Shown here: positions 12,010 to 23,210 of the stretch, piece by piece
Layout: the number at the start of each line of letters is the position of its first letter
Numbering within the stretch: the first letter of the stretch is position 1
Assembly: GCF_020532645.1 (NCBI RefSeq)
Contig: NZ_JAJAUZ010000011.1
Location: forward strand, 96,320-160,319
Direction of reading: 5' to 3'
Length of the DNA: 64,000 nucleotides
From: Streptomyces bambusae
Lineage (GTDB): Bacteria > Actinomycetota > Actinomycetes > Streptomycetales > Streptomycetaceae
Translations under genes and position numbers: made by a program
Notes under the pieces: generated by a model
What the model was told of the DNA's origin: nothing
The model's input: only the letters and a program-made list of their open reading frames with translations
The model's database searches: none

Positions 12010-12771
12010 TCACCAGCGGGGTGGGGTCGATATCGCTCGGGCCAGGGTTTCGTCGAGGGCTCGGGCGGTGGCTTCCACGTCGTGGTGGGAGTTGTCGATG
12101 ATCGGGAGGCCCGAGCCGTACCAGCCGGCCATGCGGCCGTGGATGCGGGCGACCTCCTCGTCGGACAGGCGGCGGTTGCCGCTGCGCTCGGCGTTGCGCT
12201 CCAGGACGATCTCCAGGCCGGGCAGCAGGACCACCGGGAGCAGCCCGGGGCCCACGTGCCGCTTCCAGCCGCCGAGGCCGACCACCGGCCGGTCGGGGAA
12301 GACCGCGTCGTCGAGGATGCAGGAGATCCCGTTGGCGAGGAAGTTGCGGGCGGCGAAGCCGCAGGTCCGGCGGGCCAGCCGGTACTGGGCCTCGGAGTGG
12401 TCGTTCCAGCCGGACTGCGGGTCGGCGAAGCCGGAGACGACCCATTCGCGGACGTCGTCGAGGCTGATGTGGGCGGTGGGCACCGGGCGGGTGCTCGCCC
12501 AGTGCCGGGCGACGGTGGTCTTCCCCGCGCCCGCCGGGCCGATCAGCAGGACCGCGAGGGTGGCGCCGCGGGTGCCGGGCACGGCCGGGGGGAGCGTCAC
12601 GTGGCCGGTCGGGTCCGGCACCGGCTGCGGCATCGGCGGCAGCATGGCCGGCGGCGGCACCGGCGGGGCCGTCCAGCCGCCCGCGGACGGACCGGCCGGC
12701 GGTACCGGAACGCCGGGGTGCGGTCCAGGATGATGTCCCGGCTGACCCCACCCGCCCACTGCATGCTGCAT
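12010..12771 (-). CDS. P-loop ATP-binding (AAA/kinase-like) protein
   Basis: A 253-residue protein with a Gly/Pro-rich disordered N-terminus (about 1-65) and a zeta-toxin/kinase-like P-loop domain. Walker A is GPAGAGKT at 78-85; DDVREWVV, CILDDAVFPDRPVVG and the LID-like RNAERSGNRRLSDEEV follow, resembling small-molecule kinases such as polynucleotide or chloramphenicol-type kinases. The substrate is unknown. The ATG at 12769-12771 has an upstream GGAG; an in-frame GTG at 12808-12810 is an alternative giving 266 residues. The gene stands alone upstream of the M24 gene. Confidence 0.75.
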   Translation of the reverse strand: MQHAVGGWGQPGHHPGPHPGVPVPPAGPSAGGWTAPPVPPPAMLPPMPQPVPDPTGHVTLPPAVPGTRGATLAVLLIGPAGAGKTTVARHWASTRPVPTAHISLDDVREWVVSGFADPQSGWNDHSEAQYRLARRTCGFAARNFLANGISCILDDAVFPDRPVVGLGGWKRHVGPGLLPVVLLPGLEIVLERNAERSGNRRLSDEEVARIHGRMAGWYGSGLPIIDNSHHDVEATARALDETLARAISTPPRW

Positions 12772-12900
12772 TCGGTGCCACTCCGTCTCGCGCGCCCGCT
12801 GGTTCTTCACAACCGATGCAGGAACGTTATCGCCCCCGGCCGTCTCGCAGTGAACGGGCGGGGGCGGTCCGAAGTGCCCGGGGTCCGGCGATGGCCGGAA

Positions 12901-12932
12901 GGACCCGGCCCGGGCGGGTGCCCGGGCCGGTC
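12901..12932 (-). terminator. Terminator of the aroC-aroK-aroB-aroQ operon
   Basis: A near-perfect hairpin (CCCGGCCCGGGC / GCCCGGGCCGG around GGGT, one bulge) starts 3 bases after the aroQ stop on the minus strand. It has no T-run, as is common in Streptomyces. Confidence 0.6.
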
Positions 12933-12934
12933 CG

Positions 12935-14974
<2,040 letters not shown>

Positions 14975-14978
<4 letters not shown>

Positions 14979-16159
14979 CGGATCTGCAGGTTGTCGAGGT
15001 AGGACCGGACGTTGCGGCGGGTCTCGGCGACCGAGTCGCCGCCGAACTTCTCGACGACGGCGTCGGCGAGGACCAGCGCCACCATCGCCTCGGCGACGAT
15101 GCCGGCCGCGGGCACGGCGCACACGTCGGAGCGCTGGTGGTGGGCGGCGGCCGCCTCGCCGGTGGCGACGTCGACGGTGGCCAGGGCGCGCGGGACGGTC
15201 GCGATCGGCTTCATGGCGGCGCGGACGCGCAGCAGCTCGCCGGTGGTCAGGCCGCCCTCGGTGCCGCCGGAGCGGCCGGTGGTGCGCTTGATGCCCTCGG
15301 GGGTGGACACGATCTCGTCGTGCGCCTTCGAGCCGGGCACGCGGGCCAGTTCGAAGCCGTCGCCGACCTCGACGCCCTTGATCGCCTGGATGCCCATGAG
15401 GGCGGCGGCGAGGCGGGCGTCCAGCCGGCGGTCCCAGTGCACGTGCGAGCCGAGGCCGACGGGCACGCCGTAGGCGAGGACCTCGACGACGCCGCCGAGG
15501 GTGTCGCCGTCCTTGTGGGCCTGGTCGATCTCCGCGACCATCGCCTTCGACGCGTCGGCGTCGAGGCAGCGCACCGGGTCGGCGTCGAGCTTCTCGACGT
15601 CGGCGGGGGTCGGGTAGACGCCGTACGGGGCCTTGGCCGCGGCCAGTTCGACGACGTGCGAGACGATCTCGATGCCCGCGGCCTCCTTGAGGAAGGACCG
15701 GGCGACGGCGCCGAGGGCGACCCGGGCGGCGGTCTCGCGGGCGCTGGCGCGCTCCAGGATCGGCCGGGCCTCGTCGAAGCCGTACTTCTGCATGCCCGCG
15801 AGGTCGGCGTGGCCGGGGCGGGGGCGGGTCAGGGGGGCGTTGCGGCCCGTCTCCTTGAGTTCGGCCGGGTCGACCGGGTCGGCCGACATGACCTTCTCCC
15901 ACTTGGGCCACTCGGTGTTGCCGACCATGACGGCCACCGGGGAGCCGAGGGAGAGCCCGTGGCGGACGCCGCCGAGGAAGGTCACCTCGTCCTGCTCGAA
16001 CTTCATGCGGGCACCGCGGCCATAGCCCAGCCGCCGCCGGGCCAGGTGGTCGGCCACCAGCTCAGTGGTGACCGGGACGCCGGCGGGAAGACCCTCCAGC
16101 GTCGCGACCAGTGCGGGCCCGTGGGACTCCCCTGCGGTCAGCCAACGCAACCTGCTCAA
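14975..16159 (-). CDS. aroC: Chorismate synthase
   Basis: Makes chorismate from EPSP with reduced FMN (last common step). The 394-residue protein contains the signature [18 protein letters not shown] near the N-terminus, [32 protein letters not shown] and [24 protein letters not shown]. The start is a TTG (16157-16159) preceded by GAGGAG; this gives the conserved [15 protein letters not shown]-terminus. It is the first gene of a coupled aroC-aroK-aroB-aroQ unit. The rare start codon may limit expression. Confidence 0.97.
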
Positions 16160-16308
16160 CGATGCTCCTCATGCTCGCGCCGGAACTACTGTGGCGCGAC
16201 CGGGTGCGCGGCCTGGCCCGCCTGGTCCGATCCTCCCACGTCCGGGCGGGTGAACCGATCTCCGGTCCAGCTATCGGACGCCGCCGTCCTGCGGGCCGGT
16301 CGTACGGG

Positions 16309-17133
16309 CTAGCGGGAGGCGAGGGCGGCCTCGCCCGCGGCGCGCATCGCGGCCAGCGGGGCGGGGGTCCGGCCGGTCATCTGCTCGACCTGGAGCACGG
16401 CCTGGTGGACCAGGAGGTCGAGGCCGCCGACGAGGGCTCCGCCGCGGGCGGACCAGGCCGCGGCGAGGGCGGTCGGCCAGGGCTCGTAGAGCACGTCGAA
16501 CAGGGTGCCGGGGCGCTCGGGCACGGCGGCGGCCAGCGCGTCGGTGGCGCCGGCGGGGGTGGTGGCGATCACCAGGGGGGCGTTCAGGGCCTCGGCGGCG
16601 TCGGCCCAGCCGGCGGTGCGGACGGATATGCCGAGCCGCTCGCCCCACTGCTTCATCTCGGCGGCGCGCGCGGCACTGCGGACGTACGTGGTGATCTCGC
16701 CGGTGCATATCCGGGCGAGGGCGGCCAGCGCGGAGGAGGCGGTGGCCCCGGCGCCGAGGACGGCGGCGGAGTCCACCTCGGTCACGCCCCGCTCGGCGAG
16801 GGCGGCGACGATGCCGGGGATGTCGGTGTTGTCGCCGAGGCGGCGGCCGTCGGCCGTGAGCACGACGGTGTTCACGGCTTCGACGGAGGCCGCGGTGTCG
16901 GTGACGCCGTCCAGCAGCGGCATGACCACCCGCTTGAGCGGCATGGTCAGCGAGAGCCCGGCCCACTCGGGGCCGAGTCCCGCCACGAACTCCGGCAGCG
17001 CGGCCTCGTCGATCTCGAACCGGTCGTACGACCAGTCGTCGAGGCCCAGCTCCCGGTAGGCCGCCCGGTGCAGCACCGGCGAGAGGGAGTGCTCGATGGG
17101 TGATCCGAGCACTGCGGCCCGTCGTACCGACAT
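16309..17133 (-). CDS. aroE: Shikimate dehydrogenase
   Basis: NADPH-dependent reduction of 3-dehydroshikimate (fourth step). The 274 residues from ATG 17131-17133 start RRAAVLGSPIEHSLSPVLHR, the shikimate-binding Ser-x-Ser motif. LSLTMPLKRVVMPLLD carries the catalytic Lys; DNTDIPGIVAAL and the nucleotide-binding LGAGATASSALAAL follow. The open frame continues upstream into mltG, but the chosen ATG lies just after the mltG stop (7-base gap). It sits 149 bases upstream of aroC. Confidence 0.95.
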   Translation of the reverse strand: MSVRRAAVLGSPIEHSLSPVLHRAAYRELGLDDWSYDRFEIDEAALPEFVAGLGPEWAGLSLTMPLKRVVMPLLDGVTDTAASVEAVNTVVLTADGRRLGDNTDIPGIVAALAERGVTEVDSAAVLGAGATASSALAALARICTGEITTYVRSAARAAEMKQWGERLGISVRTAGWADAAEALNAPLVIATTPAGATDALAAAVPERPGTLFDVLYEPWPTALAAAWSARGGALVGGLDLLVHQAVLQVEQMTGRTPAPLAAMRAAGEAALASR

Positions 17134-17140
17134 GGTGTTG

Positions 17141-19006
17141 CTACCCGCCGCTCTGTCGCTTCTTGTTGAACTCCGCCACGAGCTTGTTGTGCTCGGCGAA
17201 CGTCTTCGTGAACTTGGTGGTCTCGTTGTCGAGGGTGATGAAGAACATCCAACCACCCTTGTCCGGCGAGAAGGCAGCCCGGACGGCGTCGTCGCCGGGG
17301 TTGCCGATCGGGCCGGGCGGCAGGCCCTCGACCACGTACGTGTTGTACGGGTCCTTGAGGGCCTGGGCCTCTGCGCTGGTGATGTCGACCGTGCTCTCGT
17401 CCTTGATGTAGTTGATCGTGGAGTCGAACTGGAGCTTGCGGTTCGTCTGGTCGTTGGTGCGCTTGAGGCGGTTGTAGACGACCTCGGACATCTTCTTGTA
17501 GTCCTCGGCGGTCTTGCCCTCGGCGGCCACCAGGCTCGCGACGGTGAGCAGTTCCAGCGGCGACTTCAGACCCATCGCGCGGGCCTTCGGCTCCAGGTCG
17601 AGGCTGTTGTAGTGCGAGGAGGCGCGGGAGACCATCTGCTTGAGCAGCTTCTCGGGCGTGACGTCCTTGCCCAGGTCGTAGCGTCCCGGGTAGAGGAAGC
17701 CTTCCAGCGGGTCCTTCGCGTCGGCGGCGGGGGTCGCCCAGGCCGGCAGCCCGAGGGTCTTCCACTGCTTCTTCGCGATCTCGCGGGTGGTGCCTTCGGG
17801 CTTCTTGAGCTTCTTGTCGATGTTCTCGTAGACGCGGACATTGCGTTGCGCCGGATTGACGTCCAGCGCATTGATGTTCGACGGGTTGACCATCAGCTCC
17901 ACCGCTGCGGCCGCCGACATCTCCTTCTTCAGGACGTACAGGCCGGGCTGGATGCCGAGGCCCTTCGTGGAGTGCTGCTGGGCGGCGGCGGTGAAGGCAT
18001 CGGTGCTCTTGACCACGCCGGCTTCCTTGAGGATGCCGCCCATCTGGGCCAGGCTCGCGCCCTTGGGGATCTCGACCTCGACCGTGCCGGTGCCGGCGCC
18101 GGTGTAGTCCTCGGGGGCGCCGAACCGCTCCTGCACGAAGCTGTAGCCGTAGTAGCCGATGCCGCCGATGCCGCCCACGAGGACCAGGGAGACGAAGAGG
18201 CAGGCCACACCGTTGCGGCCCTTCTTCTTCGGTTTTCCTTTCGTGCGGCCGCTGCCGCCGCGGCGGCCGGAGTCGCCGCGTCCGCGGTCGTCCGGCGCGT
18301 CGCCGTCGTCGTCACCGCCGTCGGAGCCGTCGCCGCCGCCCGCGAAGAAGGCGTGCTCGGGCTCGTCGGCCGCGGGGTCGTCGTCCTGCCACTCGGGGGC
18401 CGGCTCGGGCGCCGGGACGCGCCGGTTCGGCGGCTGCGGCGGCGGGTAGGCCTCGGAGGTCCCGTACAGGTCGGGTGCCTCGCCGGGGTAGCCGGACGCG
18501 GGCTGCTGCCCGTAGGCGTCGGGCACCCCGCCGTCCCAGCCGCCGGTGCCGCCCCCGTAGTGGGGGGCGGCGGGCACGGCGGCTTCCCGGGGCCGGTTCC
18601 CGTAGCCGTGCGGGTCGGCGTACTGCTGCGGGGGCAGTTGCTGGTGCTGCTGCCCGTACTGGTCGGGGTACTGGTCGGGATACTGGTCGGCGTACTGCCC
18701 GGGGTACTGCTGGTCCGGGTAGCCGCCGGGCTGCTGCGGGTGGTGACCTGGGTACTGCGCCGGGTACTGCCCGGTGTCGAACTGCTGGCCGGCGTACTGC
18801 TGCTGCCCGCCGTACGTCCCGTCCGCCTGCGCGTAGGGGGCGGTCAGCGGGTCGTGGTGGAACTGCTCCTGCGGGTACCCATGCTGCTGCATGCCGTAAG
18901 GCTGCTGGCCGGGACGCTCCTGATGGCCGTGCCACGCCTGGTCCCCGTAGAGCGGGTCGTCCGGGTGCCACGGTTCGGGGCCTGAACCCCGGCCATACTC
19001 AGTCAT
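17141..19006 (-). CDS. mltG: Endolytic murein transglycosylase MltG with long disordered N-terminus
   Basis: Cleaves nascent glycan strands and is thought to terminate peptidoglycan elongation, outside the membrane. The 621 residues comprise a cytoplasmic Gln/Tyr/Pro/Gly-rich disordered region (1-260, with QYPDQ-type repeats), a basic patch (KGKPKKKGRN), one transmembrane helix (about 266-290) and a YceG/MltG domain. Conserved motifs are ASLVAAEGKT (catalytic Glu), NRKLQFDSTINYI and YNTYVVEGLPPGPIGNPGD. The E. coli protein has only a very short cytoplasmic N-terminus, so the extension is a Streptomyces-type elaboration. It lies between ruvX and aroE on the same strand. Confidence 0.95.
   Translation of the reverse strand: MTEYGRGSGPEPWHPDDPLYGDQAWHGHQERPGQQPYGMQQHGYPQEQFHHDPLTAPYAQADGTYGGQQQYAGQQFDTGQYPAQYPGHHPQQPGGYPDQQYPGQYADQYPDQYPDQYGQQHQQLPPQQYADPHGYGNRPREAAVPAAPHYGGGTGGWDGGVPDAYGQQPASGYPGEAPDLYGTSEAYPPPQPPNRRVPAPEPAPEWQDDDPAADEPEHAFFAGGGDGSDGGDDDGDAPDDRGRGDSGRRGGSGRTKGKPKKKGRNGVACLFVSLVLVGGIGGIGYYGYSFVQERFGAPEDYTGAGTGTVEVEIPKGASLAQMGGILKEAGVVKSTDAFTAAAQQHSTKGLGIQPGLYVLKKEMSAAAAVELMVNPSNINALDVNPAQRNVRVYENIDKKLKKPEGTTREIAKKQWKTLGLPAWATPAADAKDPLEGFLYPGRYDLGKDVTPEKLLKQMVSRASSHYNSLDLEPKARAMGLKSPLELLTVASLVAAEGKTAEDYKKMSEVVYNRLKRTNDQTNRKLQFDSTINYIKDESTVDITSAEAQALKDPYNTYVVEGLPPGPIGNPGDDAVRAAFSPDKGGWMFFITLDNETTKFTKTFAEHNKLVAEFNKKRQSGG
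18657..18716 (-). repeat. 12-bp tandem repeat inside mltG
   Basis: Five consecutive 12-base units beginning TACTG (TACTGGTCGGGG and variants at 18657, 18669, 18681, 18693 and 18705) encode the Tyr/Pro/Gln/Asp repeat of the MltG N-terminus. Copy number is likely to vary among strains. Confidence 0.8.
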
Positions 19007-19131
19007 CGGTCCCCTAGAGCTGCGAGACGACGGCCGCGGCTCCGAACGCCGCGGCTACTCGGTCCGCCTCTTTCGTGGGCGACGGCTGTTCGAAATGCCG
19101 CCACATTGCGCGGAACGTTACCGTATCGCGA

Positions 19132-19602
19132 TCAGATGACCACTTCGACGCACTCGCCAGGCGGATTACCCGATACCCGTTCGGTCTCAAGAGCGTTCTG
19201 AAGGATGATCACAGCGGCGGCCTGGTCGATCACCGAGCGCCCCTTCTTGGCGTTCTTGCCGGAGGCCCGCAGCCCCTGGGCCGCGGTCACCGTGGTCATC
19301 CGCTCGTCCACCAGGCGGACCGGAACCGGCTTGACGCCCTTGGCGAGTTCACCGGCGAAGGCACGCACCTTGGCCGCGGCCGGACCCTCCCGCCCGCTGA
19401 GCGAGCGGGGCAGTCCGACCACGACCTCCAGGGGCTCGTATTCCTCGACGAGCTGCCGCAGCCGCCGGTGGGCGGCCGGGACGTCACGTCCCGGCACGGT
19501 CTCCACCGGTGTGGCGAGCACCCCGTCGGGGTCGCACGAGGCGACCCCGATCCGGGCGTCTCCGACGTCGATCGCGAGCCGGCGGCCGCGGCGCAGGCTC
19601 AT
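19132..19602 (-). CDS. ruvX: RuvX/YqgF, putative pre-16S rRNA nuclease (Holliday resolvase-like)
   Basis: A 156-residue RNase H-like protein implicated in 16S rRNA 5'-end maturation and, in mycobacteria, in Holliday junction resolution. Motifs are LAIDVGDARIGVASCDPDG (catalytic Asp), LEVVVGLPRSLSGREGPAA, VRLVDERMTTVTAA and a final SVIDQAAAVIILQNALE with the last acidic residue. The ATG at 19600-19602 overlaps the alaS stop by one base. The conserved arrangement alaS-ruvX-mltG-aroE supports the start and the call. Confidence 0.93.
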   Translation of the reverse strand: MSLRRGRRLAIDVGDARIGVASCDPDGVLATPVETVPGRDVPAAHRRLRQLVEEYEPLEVVVGLPRSLSGREGPAAAKVRAFAGELAKGVKPVPVRLVDERMTTVTAAQGLRASGKNAKKGRSVIDQAAAVIILQNALETERVSGNPPGECVEVVI

Positions 19603-22271
19603 CAGACCGTCTCGACGACGAGGCGCTCGACGGCGGCGATGGCCTCGGGGACGGCGGCCGCGTTCTGGCCGCCGCCCTGGGCGACGTCGGGCTTGCCGCC
19701 ACCGCCGCCGCCGAGGGTCTTGGCGGCGGTGCGGACCAGGTCGCCGGCCTTGAGGCCGAGCTCGCGGGCCGCCTCGTTGGTGGCGATGACGGTCAGCGGA
19801 CGGTCGTTCGCCACGGTGAAGAGGGCGACGACGGCCGGCCGGCCGCTCTGGATCCGGCCTCGGACGTCGAGGACCAGCTTGCGCAGGTCGTCGGCGCCGA
19901 CGCCGTCGGCCACCCGGCCCACCACGAGGGCGGTGCCGCGGATGTCCTGGGCGTTGTCGGCGAGTCCGGCGGCGGCCTGGAGGACCTTCTCCGCACGGAA
20001 CTTCTCGATCTCCTTCTCGGCGTCCTTCAGCTTGCCGAGCATCGAGGCGATCTTCTCCGGCAGCTCCTCCGGGCGGCCCTTGACCAGCTCCTGGAGCTGG
20101 GCGACGACCGTGTGCTCCTTGGCGAGGAAGTTGTACGCGTCCACGCCGACGAGGGCCTCGACACGGCGCACGCCGGAGCCGATGGAGGACTCGCCGAGCA
20201 GCTTCACCAGGCCGAGCTGGCTGGTGTTGCCGACGTGCGTGCCGCCGCACAGCTCCTTGGAGAAGTCGCCGATGGTGACGACGCGGACCTGCTCGCCGTA
20301 CTTCTCGCCGAACTCGGCGATGGCGCCCTGCTTCTTCGCCTCGTCGATGCTCATGATCTCGGCGGTGACGTCCAGCTCGCGGGAGAGCACGTCGTTGATC
20401 TTCTGCTCGACGTCGGTGAGCACCGAACCGGGGACGGCGTTCGGGGAGCCGAAGTCGAAGCGGAAGCGGCCCGGCGAGTTCTCGGAGCCGGCCTGGGCGG
20501 CCGTCGGGCCGAGGGCGTCGCGCAGCGCCTGGTGGGTGAGGTGGGTGGCCGAGTGGGCGCGGGCGATGGCCCGGCGGCGCGTGACGTCGATGGCGGCGTA
20601 CGCGGAGGCGCCGACGGTCACCTCGCCGACCTGGACGGAGCCCTTGTGCACGGAGACGCCCGGGACCGGCTGCTGGACGTCGCGGACCTCGATGACGGCG
20701 CCGGAGTCGAGCTTGATGCGGCCCTGGTCGGCGAGCTGGCCGCCGCCTTCGGCGTAGAACGGGGTGCGGTCGAGGACGACCTCGACCTCGTCGCCCTCGG
20801 AGGCGGCGGGCGAGGAGACGCCGTTGACCAGCAGGCCGACGACGGTGGACTCGCCCTGGGTGGTGGCGTAGCCGGTGAACTCGGTGGCGCCGGCGCCGTC
20901 CGCGATCTCGCGGTAGGCGGACATGTCGGCGTGCCCGGTCTTCTTGGCCTTGGCGTCGGCCTTGGCGCGGTCGCGCTGCTCCTGCATCAGGCGGCGGAAG
21001 CCGGTCTCGTCCACGGTCAGGCCCTGCTCGGCGGCCATCTCGAGGGTGAGGTCGATCGGGAAGCCCCAGGTGTCGTGGAGCAGGAACGCCTTGTCGCCGG
21101 CGAGGACCGTGCCGCCGGCGGCCTTGGTCTCGGTGACGGCGGTGTCGAGGATGTTGGTGCCGCCCTTGATGGCCTTGAGGAACGCGGCCTCCTCGGCGAG
21201 GGCGACGGTCTCGATGCGCTTGCGGTCGGTGACGAGCTCCGGGTACTGGAGGCCCATGGTGTCGATGACGACGCCGATGAGGTCCTGGACGACCGACCCG
21301 GTGGCACCCATGAGGCGCATGTTGCGGATGGCGCGGCGCATGATGCGGCGCAGCACGTAGCCGCGGCCCTCGTTGCCGGGCGTGACGCCGTCACCGATGA
21401 GCATCGTGGAGGTGCGGATGTGGTCGGCGACCACGCGCAGGGAGACGTCCGTGCCCGGGGCGGCGCCGTAGCGGACGCCGGTCAGCTCGGTGGCCTTGTC
21501 CATGACGACGCGCAGGGTGTCGGTCTCGTACATGTTCTGCACGCCCTGCAGGATCATCGCGAGGCGCTCGAGGCCGAGACCGGTGTCGATGTTCTTGGAC
21601 GGCAGGTCGCCGAGGATCGGGAAGTCCTCCTTGCCGTCGCCGGCGCCCCGCTCGTACTGCATGAAGACGAGGTTCCAGATCTCGACGTACCGCTCGTCGT
21701 TGACGGCCGGGCCGCCCTCGACGCCGAACTCGGGGCCGCGGTCGTAGTTGATCTCGGAGCAGGGGCCGCAGGGGCCGGGGACGCCCATGGACCAGAAGTT
21801 GTCCTTCTTGCCCAGTCGCTGGATGCGCTCGGCGGGGACGCCGATGACGTCGCGCCAGATCGTCTCGGCCTCGTCGTCGTCGAGGTAGACGGTGATCCAG
21901 AGCTTCTCCGGCTCCAGGCCGTAGCCGCCGTCCGCCACGGAGCTGGTGAGCAGCTCCCAGGCGAGCTTGATGGCGCCTTCCTTGAAGTAGTCGCCGAAGG
22001 AGAAGTTGCCGCACATCTGGAAGAAGGTGCCGTGGCGCGTGGTCTTGCCGACCTCTTCGATGTCCGGGGTGCGGACGCACTTCTGCACGCTGGTCAGGCG
22101 CGGCGCCGGCGGCTTGGTCTCACCCAGGAAGTAGGGCTTGAACGGGACCATGCCCGCGGGCACCAGCAGCAGAGTCGGGTCGTCCGCGATGAGCGACGCC
22201 GAAGGGACAACGGCGTGACCGCGCTCCTCGAAGAAGCTCAGCCAGCGGCGGCGAATTTCGGCCGACTCCAT
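19602..22271 (-). CDS. alaS: Alanyl-tRNA synthetase
   Basis: Charges tRNA-Ala. The 889-residue class II enzyme has the catalytic core at the N-terminus ([60 protein letters not shown]). An editing domain carries [17 protein letters not shown] (HxxxH) and [15 protein letters not shown] (Cys/His zinc ligands), and the Gly-rich C-terminal domain follows. The length is normal. The start overlaps the upstream DUF6167 stop by one base and the stop overlaps ruvX, so all are cotranscribed. Confidence 0.98.
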   Translation of the reverse strand: MESAEIRRRWLSFFEERGHAVVPSASLIADDPTLLLVPAGMVPFKPYFLGETKPPAPRLTSVQKCVRTPDIEEVGKTTRHGTFFQMCGNFSFGDYFKEGAIKLAWELLTSSVADGGYGLEPEKLWITVYLDDDEAETIWRDVIGVPAERIQRLGKKDNFWSMGVPGPCGPCSEINYDRGPEFGVEGGPAVNDERYVEIWNLVFMQYERGAGDGKEDFPILGDLPSKNIDTGLGLERLAMILQGVQNMYETDTLRVVMDKATELTGVRYGAAPGTDVSLRVVADHIRTSTMLIGDGVTPGNEGRGYVLRRIMRRAIRNMRLMGATGSVVQDLIGVVIDTMGLQYPELVTDRKRIETVALAEEAAFLKAIKGGTNILDTAVTETKAAGGTVLAGDKAFLLHDTWGFPIDLTLEMAAEQGLTVDETGFRRLMQEQRDRAKADAKAKKTGHADMSAYREIADGAGATEFTGYATTQGESTVVGLLVNGVSSPAASEGDEVEVVLDRTPFYAEGGGQLADQGRIKLDSGAVIEVRDVQQPVPGVSVHKGSVQVGEVTVGASAYAAIDVTRRRAIARAHSATHLTHQALRDALGPTAAQAGSENSPGRFRFDFGSPNAVPGSVLTDVEQKINDVLSRELDVTAEIMSIDEAKKQGAIAEFGEKYGEQVRVVTIGDFSKELCGGTHVGNTSQLGLVKLLGESSIGSGVRRVEALVGVDAYNFLAKEHTVVAQLQELVKGRPEELPEKIASMLGKLKDAEKEIEKFRAEKVLQAAAGLADNAQDIRGTALVVGRVADGVGADDLRKLVLDVRGRIQSGRPAVVALFTVANDRPLTVIATNEAARELGLKAGDLVRTAAKTLGGGGGGKPDVAQGGGQNAAAVPEAIAAVERLVVETV

Positions 22272-22621
22272 CAGTGGTCCTCATTCCGGTTGTACGAGTG
22301 CTTCGGTCGGTGGTGGTTCTGGTTCTCGATGGCCCGCAGCCGGCGCGGCCCGGGCAGGGCGCGCACGTTGCCGGCGGGGTCGAGGGCGTCCGGGTCCTGG
22401 TGCAGGCCCAGTGCGTCGTTCAGCTCGTCCTCGCGCTGGACCATGCCGGCCTTGACGTCGAGAGCGAAGTCCTTGAGCCGGTGCCCGGCCTCGACGGCCT
22501 TCCCGGCCGCCTGCGCCGCGAGGCTCTCCGGGGTCAGCTGCTTGAGCTTGCGGTTGACCTTGGTGGTGGCCCACACACCGGCGGCGGCGCCCGCGGTGAA
22601 CCAGAAGGTACGGCGGAACAT
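22271..22621 (-). CDS. DUF6167-family small membrane-associated protein
   Basis: A 116-residue protein with a hydrophobic N-terminus ([21 protein letters not shown]) that may anchor it, followed by a basic, helical segment ([37 protein letters not shown]) and a polar tail. It resembles the actinobacterial DUF6167 family; the function is unknown. It overlaps alaS by one base and follows the DUF948 gene by 7 bases, so the three form one transcript. Co-conservation with the DUF948 protein suggests an envelope-related role. Confidence 0.8.
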   Translation of the reverse strand: MFRRTFWFTAGAAAGVWATTKVNRKLKQLTPESLAAQAAGKAVEAGHRLKDFALDVKAGMVQREDELNDALGLHQDPDALDPAGNVRALPGPRRLRAIENQNHHRPKHSYNRNEDH

Positions 22622-22628
22622 CCGGGTC

Positions 22629-23075
22629 TCAGTCCTTCTGCTTGCGGCGCCGCGCGGGGGGCACGGTGCGACCGATGATCACGGTACGACGGGATGCCCG
22701 GGGCGGCACACCGCCGGCGGGGGCCCCGCCCTCGGTGCGGCCGAGCGCCCGCCGGACGCCGTACCCGAAGGCGGCGACCTTCACCAGCGGCCCGCCGAAG
22801 GCGGTGGCCACGGTGGAGGAGAGCGCCGATGCGTTGGAGGTGACCTCCTGGACGTCGCTCGCGATGGCGTCGACGCGGTCCAGCTGGGTGCGTGCGGAGC
22901 GGACCGTGGTGGAGGCGTCGGCCAGGAGCGGCACGGCCTGCTCGGTCACTTCCGCCACCAGTCGCGTGGTCGCCTTGAGCGTCTGGGCGAGCCTCGCCAG
23001 CGCCACTGCGAGGAACGAGACCAGGATCGCCCAGAAGACGGCCACGAGGATCCCGGCCACCTCTCCACCGGACAC
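22629..23075 (-). CDS. DUF948-family membrane protein
   Basis: A 148-residue protein with one N-terminal transmembrane helix (VAGILVAVFWAILVSFLAVAL, about 5-25). It continues in a long amphipathic helix (LKATTRLVAEVTEQAVPLLADAST through TSNASALSSTV) like DUF948/YtxG general-stress proteins, and a basic C-terminal tail. The GTG at 23073-23075 has GGGAG about 9 bases upstream; the ATG at 23094-23096 lacks one. It is first in the unit with DUF6167, alaS, ruvX. The function is not known. Confidence 0.85.
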   Translation of the reverse strand: MSGGEVAGILVAVFWAILVSFLAVALARLAQTLKATTRLVAEVTEQAVPLLADASTTVRSARTQLDRVDAIASDVQEVTSNASALSSTVATAFGGPLVKVAAFGYGVRRALGRTEGGAPAGGVPPRASRRTVIIGRTVPPARRRKQKD

Positions 23076-23210
23076 GTTGCACCGCTCCCTGAACATCGAA
23101 AAGTCGTCCCCCGACCCTATCGCGCCGGGGGTGCCCGGCCGTACCGGATTCCCGGGCCGGTACGGCCCGCCTTGTACGCAGTGCATCCGGAGCAGTACCC
23201 TCCGTGTCCC

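Noticed and set aside
18657..18716. Repeat as a mobile element footprint
   Set aside because: It is an in-frame 12-bp coding repeat within mltG, with no inverted ends or target duplication.
19509..23210. Plus-strand open frame extending the STAND gene upstream to 19509
   Set aside because: The extra ~1,200 residues are antisense to alaS, DUF6167 and DUF948 genes; the ATG at 23211 starts at the ATPase domain.
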